From NCBI GenBank assembly GCA_046483585.1, contig JAWOCV010000091.1, forward strand, positions 1-5,111: DNA of 5,111 bases. Reading direction: 5' to 3'. Shown in pieces: positions 3,929 to 5,111 of this stretch. The stretch's first letter is position 1. The number at the start of each line of letters is the position of its first letter. The notes below the pieces were generated by a model, which saw nothing but the letters and a program-made list of their open reading frames with translations, was not told where the DNA came from and made no database searches. The DNA is from Marinilabilia sp046483585 (GTDB taxonomy: Bacteria; Bacteroidota; Bacteroidia; Bacteroidales; Marinilabiliaceae). Position numbers and translations under genes: made by a program.

Positions 3929-5111
3929 ATGGGACAACAATCAGGAAAAGCAAGCAAATGCCCGGTTACCGGAGCAGGTGGCAGCCATAGTACAAGTGAA
4001 ACAGGAGACCCGGGTTTGTTTACAAAACGGTTGGATCTGGATATTCTTCGCCAGCATTGCCCTTCATCCAATCCAATGGGTGAGGATTTCAATTATGCCG
4101 AAGAATTCAAAAAACTGGATTTAAAAGCTGTAAAGCAGGACCTTCACAAAGTCATGACCGACTCCAAAGATTGGTGGCCGGCAGACTGGGGACATTATGG
4201 CGGACTCTTTATCCGGATGGCCTGGCACAGCGCAGGCACTTACCGCATATCCGACGGCCGGGGTGGTGGTGGAACAGGCAATCAAAGATTTGCTCCGGTA
4301 AACAGCTGGCCCGATAACGTAAGTCTTGATAAGGCAAGACGCCTGCTTTGGCCAATTAAACAAAAATATGGCGCGAAAATTTCCTGGGCCGATCTGATGA
4401 TTCTGGCCGGCAATGTGGCTCTTGAGTCCATGGGCCTTAACACCTTCGGTTTTGGAGGAGGCCGTGAAGATGTATGGGAACCGGAAAAAGACATAAACTG
4501 GGGACCGGAACACGAGTGGCTGGCCGATGAGCGCCACGACGATGAAGGGAACCTGGAAGGACGCCTGGCTGCCGACCACATGGGATTGATCTATGTCAAC
4601 CCGGAAGGCCCCAATGGTGAACCGGATCCGGCAAAATCTGCAAAATTCATCCGCCAATCCTTCAAACGCATGGCCATGAATGATTATGAAACGGTGGCCC
4701 TGATCGCCGGCGGACACACCTTCGGTAAAGTACACGGTGCTGCTTCTGAAGACCACGTAGGACCTGATCCTGAAACCGCTCCCATCGAAGAACAGGGCCT
4801 GGGCTGGAAAAACAGCTATGGTACAGGAAAAGGAGCCGACACCATTACCAGCGGACTGGAAGGCGCCTGGACCAATAAACCCACCCAGTGGGATATGGGG
4901 TTCCTTGAAAACCTTTTCGAATATGAGTGGGAACTGACCAAAAGTGCTGCGGGCAAGTATCAGTGGACACCTAAAGACAAAGCTGCTCAGGAAAATGTTC
5001 CGGATGCGCATATTCAGGGAAAGAAAAATCCACCCATAATGCTGACGACAGACCTGGCCCTGAAAGTGGACCCGGATTACGAAAAGATAACCCGGCATTT
5101 TTATGAGAATC
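3929..5111 (+). CDS. katG: Catalase-peroxidase KatG, 3' end beyond the window
   Basis: Bifunctional haem enzyme that breaks down H2O2 as catalase and acts as a peroxidase. 394 codons are present out of roughly 730-750 in the family; the frame stays open to the last base, so this is a window edge rather than a broken gene. The N-terminal peroxidase domain is intact. Distal residues R96, W99 and H100 sit in RMAWHSAGTYR. The Trp-Tyr-Met crosslink that gives KatG its catalase activity would be W99, Y222 (in LIYVNPEGPNG) and M248 (in KRMAMND). The proximal haem ligand is H263 (GGHTFGK), with partners W314 and D375 (TTDLALKVDP). S308 matches the M. tuberculosis S315 position. These equal Mtb residue numbers minus 7 up to W314. 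ATG 3929 is the only plausible start: an in-frame stop (3914-3916) precedes it. No signal peptide is seen, so it is cytosolic. The gene follows perR by 35 bp, the classic regulator-target arrangement. Confidence 0.97.
   Translation, partial: MGQQSGKASKCPVTGAGGSHSTSETGDPGLFTKRLDLDILRQHCPSSNPMGEDFNYAEEFKKLDLKAVKQDLHKVMTDSKDWWPADWGHYGGLFIRMAWHSAGTYRISDGRGGGGTGNQRFAPVNSWPDNVSLDKARRLLWPIKQKYGAKISWADLMILAGNVALESMGLNTFGFGGGREDVWEPEKDINWGPEHEWLADERHDDEGNLEGRLAADHMGLIYVNPEGPNGEPDPAKSAKFIRQSFKRMAMNDYETVALIAGGHTFGKVHGAASEDHVGPDPETAPIEEQGLGWKNSYGTGKGADTITSGLEGAWTNKPTQWDMGFLENLFEYEWELTKSAAGKYQWTPKDKAAQENVPDAHIQGKKNPPIMLTTDLALKVDPDYEKITRHFYEN

Noticed and set aside
4121..5098. Long minus-strand open frame of 325 codons
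   Set aside because: It lies wholly antisense to katG, whose conserved catalytic residues are all readable on the plus strand; the antisense product resembles nothing I recognise.
5099..5111. Truncated or broken katG
   Set aside because: The reading frame is open and conserved to the final base, so the missing C-terminal half simply lies outside the window.

Overview
The window looks like a chromosomal segment of a Bacteroidota (or closely related) bacterium. This rests on three points: protein sequences of Bacteroidota flavour, start codons mostly without a Shine-Dalgarno sequence, and an exact match to the Bacteroidota -7 promoter box (TAnnTTTG). The placement is an inference; no rRNA or marker gene is present.

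Layout. (1) 1-131: AT-rich leader with a perfect 7-1-7 palindrome and one copy of a short repeat. (2) 132-776 (+): exported nitroreductase / SagB-ThcOx-like flavoprotein. (3) 777-936: convergent intergenic region with a second, palindromic copy of the repeat and a strong hairpin. (4) 937-1806 (-): PfkB-family sugar kinase, probably fructokinase. (5) 1835-1878: rho-independent terminator for the operon to its right. (6) 1940-3088 (-): two-gene encapsulin operon, with the encapsulated ferritin (cargo) first and the shell protein second. (7) 3089-3467: 379-bp divergent regulatory region. (8) 3468-3893 (+): PerR-like Fur-family regulator. (9) 3929-5111 (+): catalase-peroxidase katG, cut off by the window edge after 394 codons (a little over half of a typical KatG).

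How the genes fit together. The right two thirds form a peroxide/iron defence module. The PerR-like protein keeps all five regulatory metal ligands of Bacillus PerR, including the Asp typical of peroxide sensors, and lies 35 bp upstream of katG. Divergent to it is an iron-storing nanocompartment: the ferritin-like protein carries its diiron residues and a C-terminal shell-targeting peptide, and the shell carries the tryptophan that stacks FMN in the Thermotoga encapsulin. KatG would remove peroxide while the compartment removes the ferrous iron that makes peroxide toxic. Control of both arms by the PerR-like protein from the shared intergenic region is likely but unproven. The regulator is unusual in lacking three of the four cysteines that hold the structural zinc. 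The sugar kinase and the nitroreductase have no evident link to the module.
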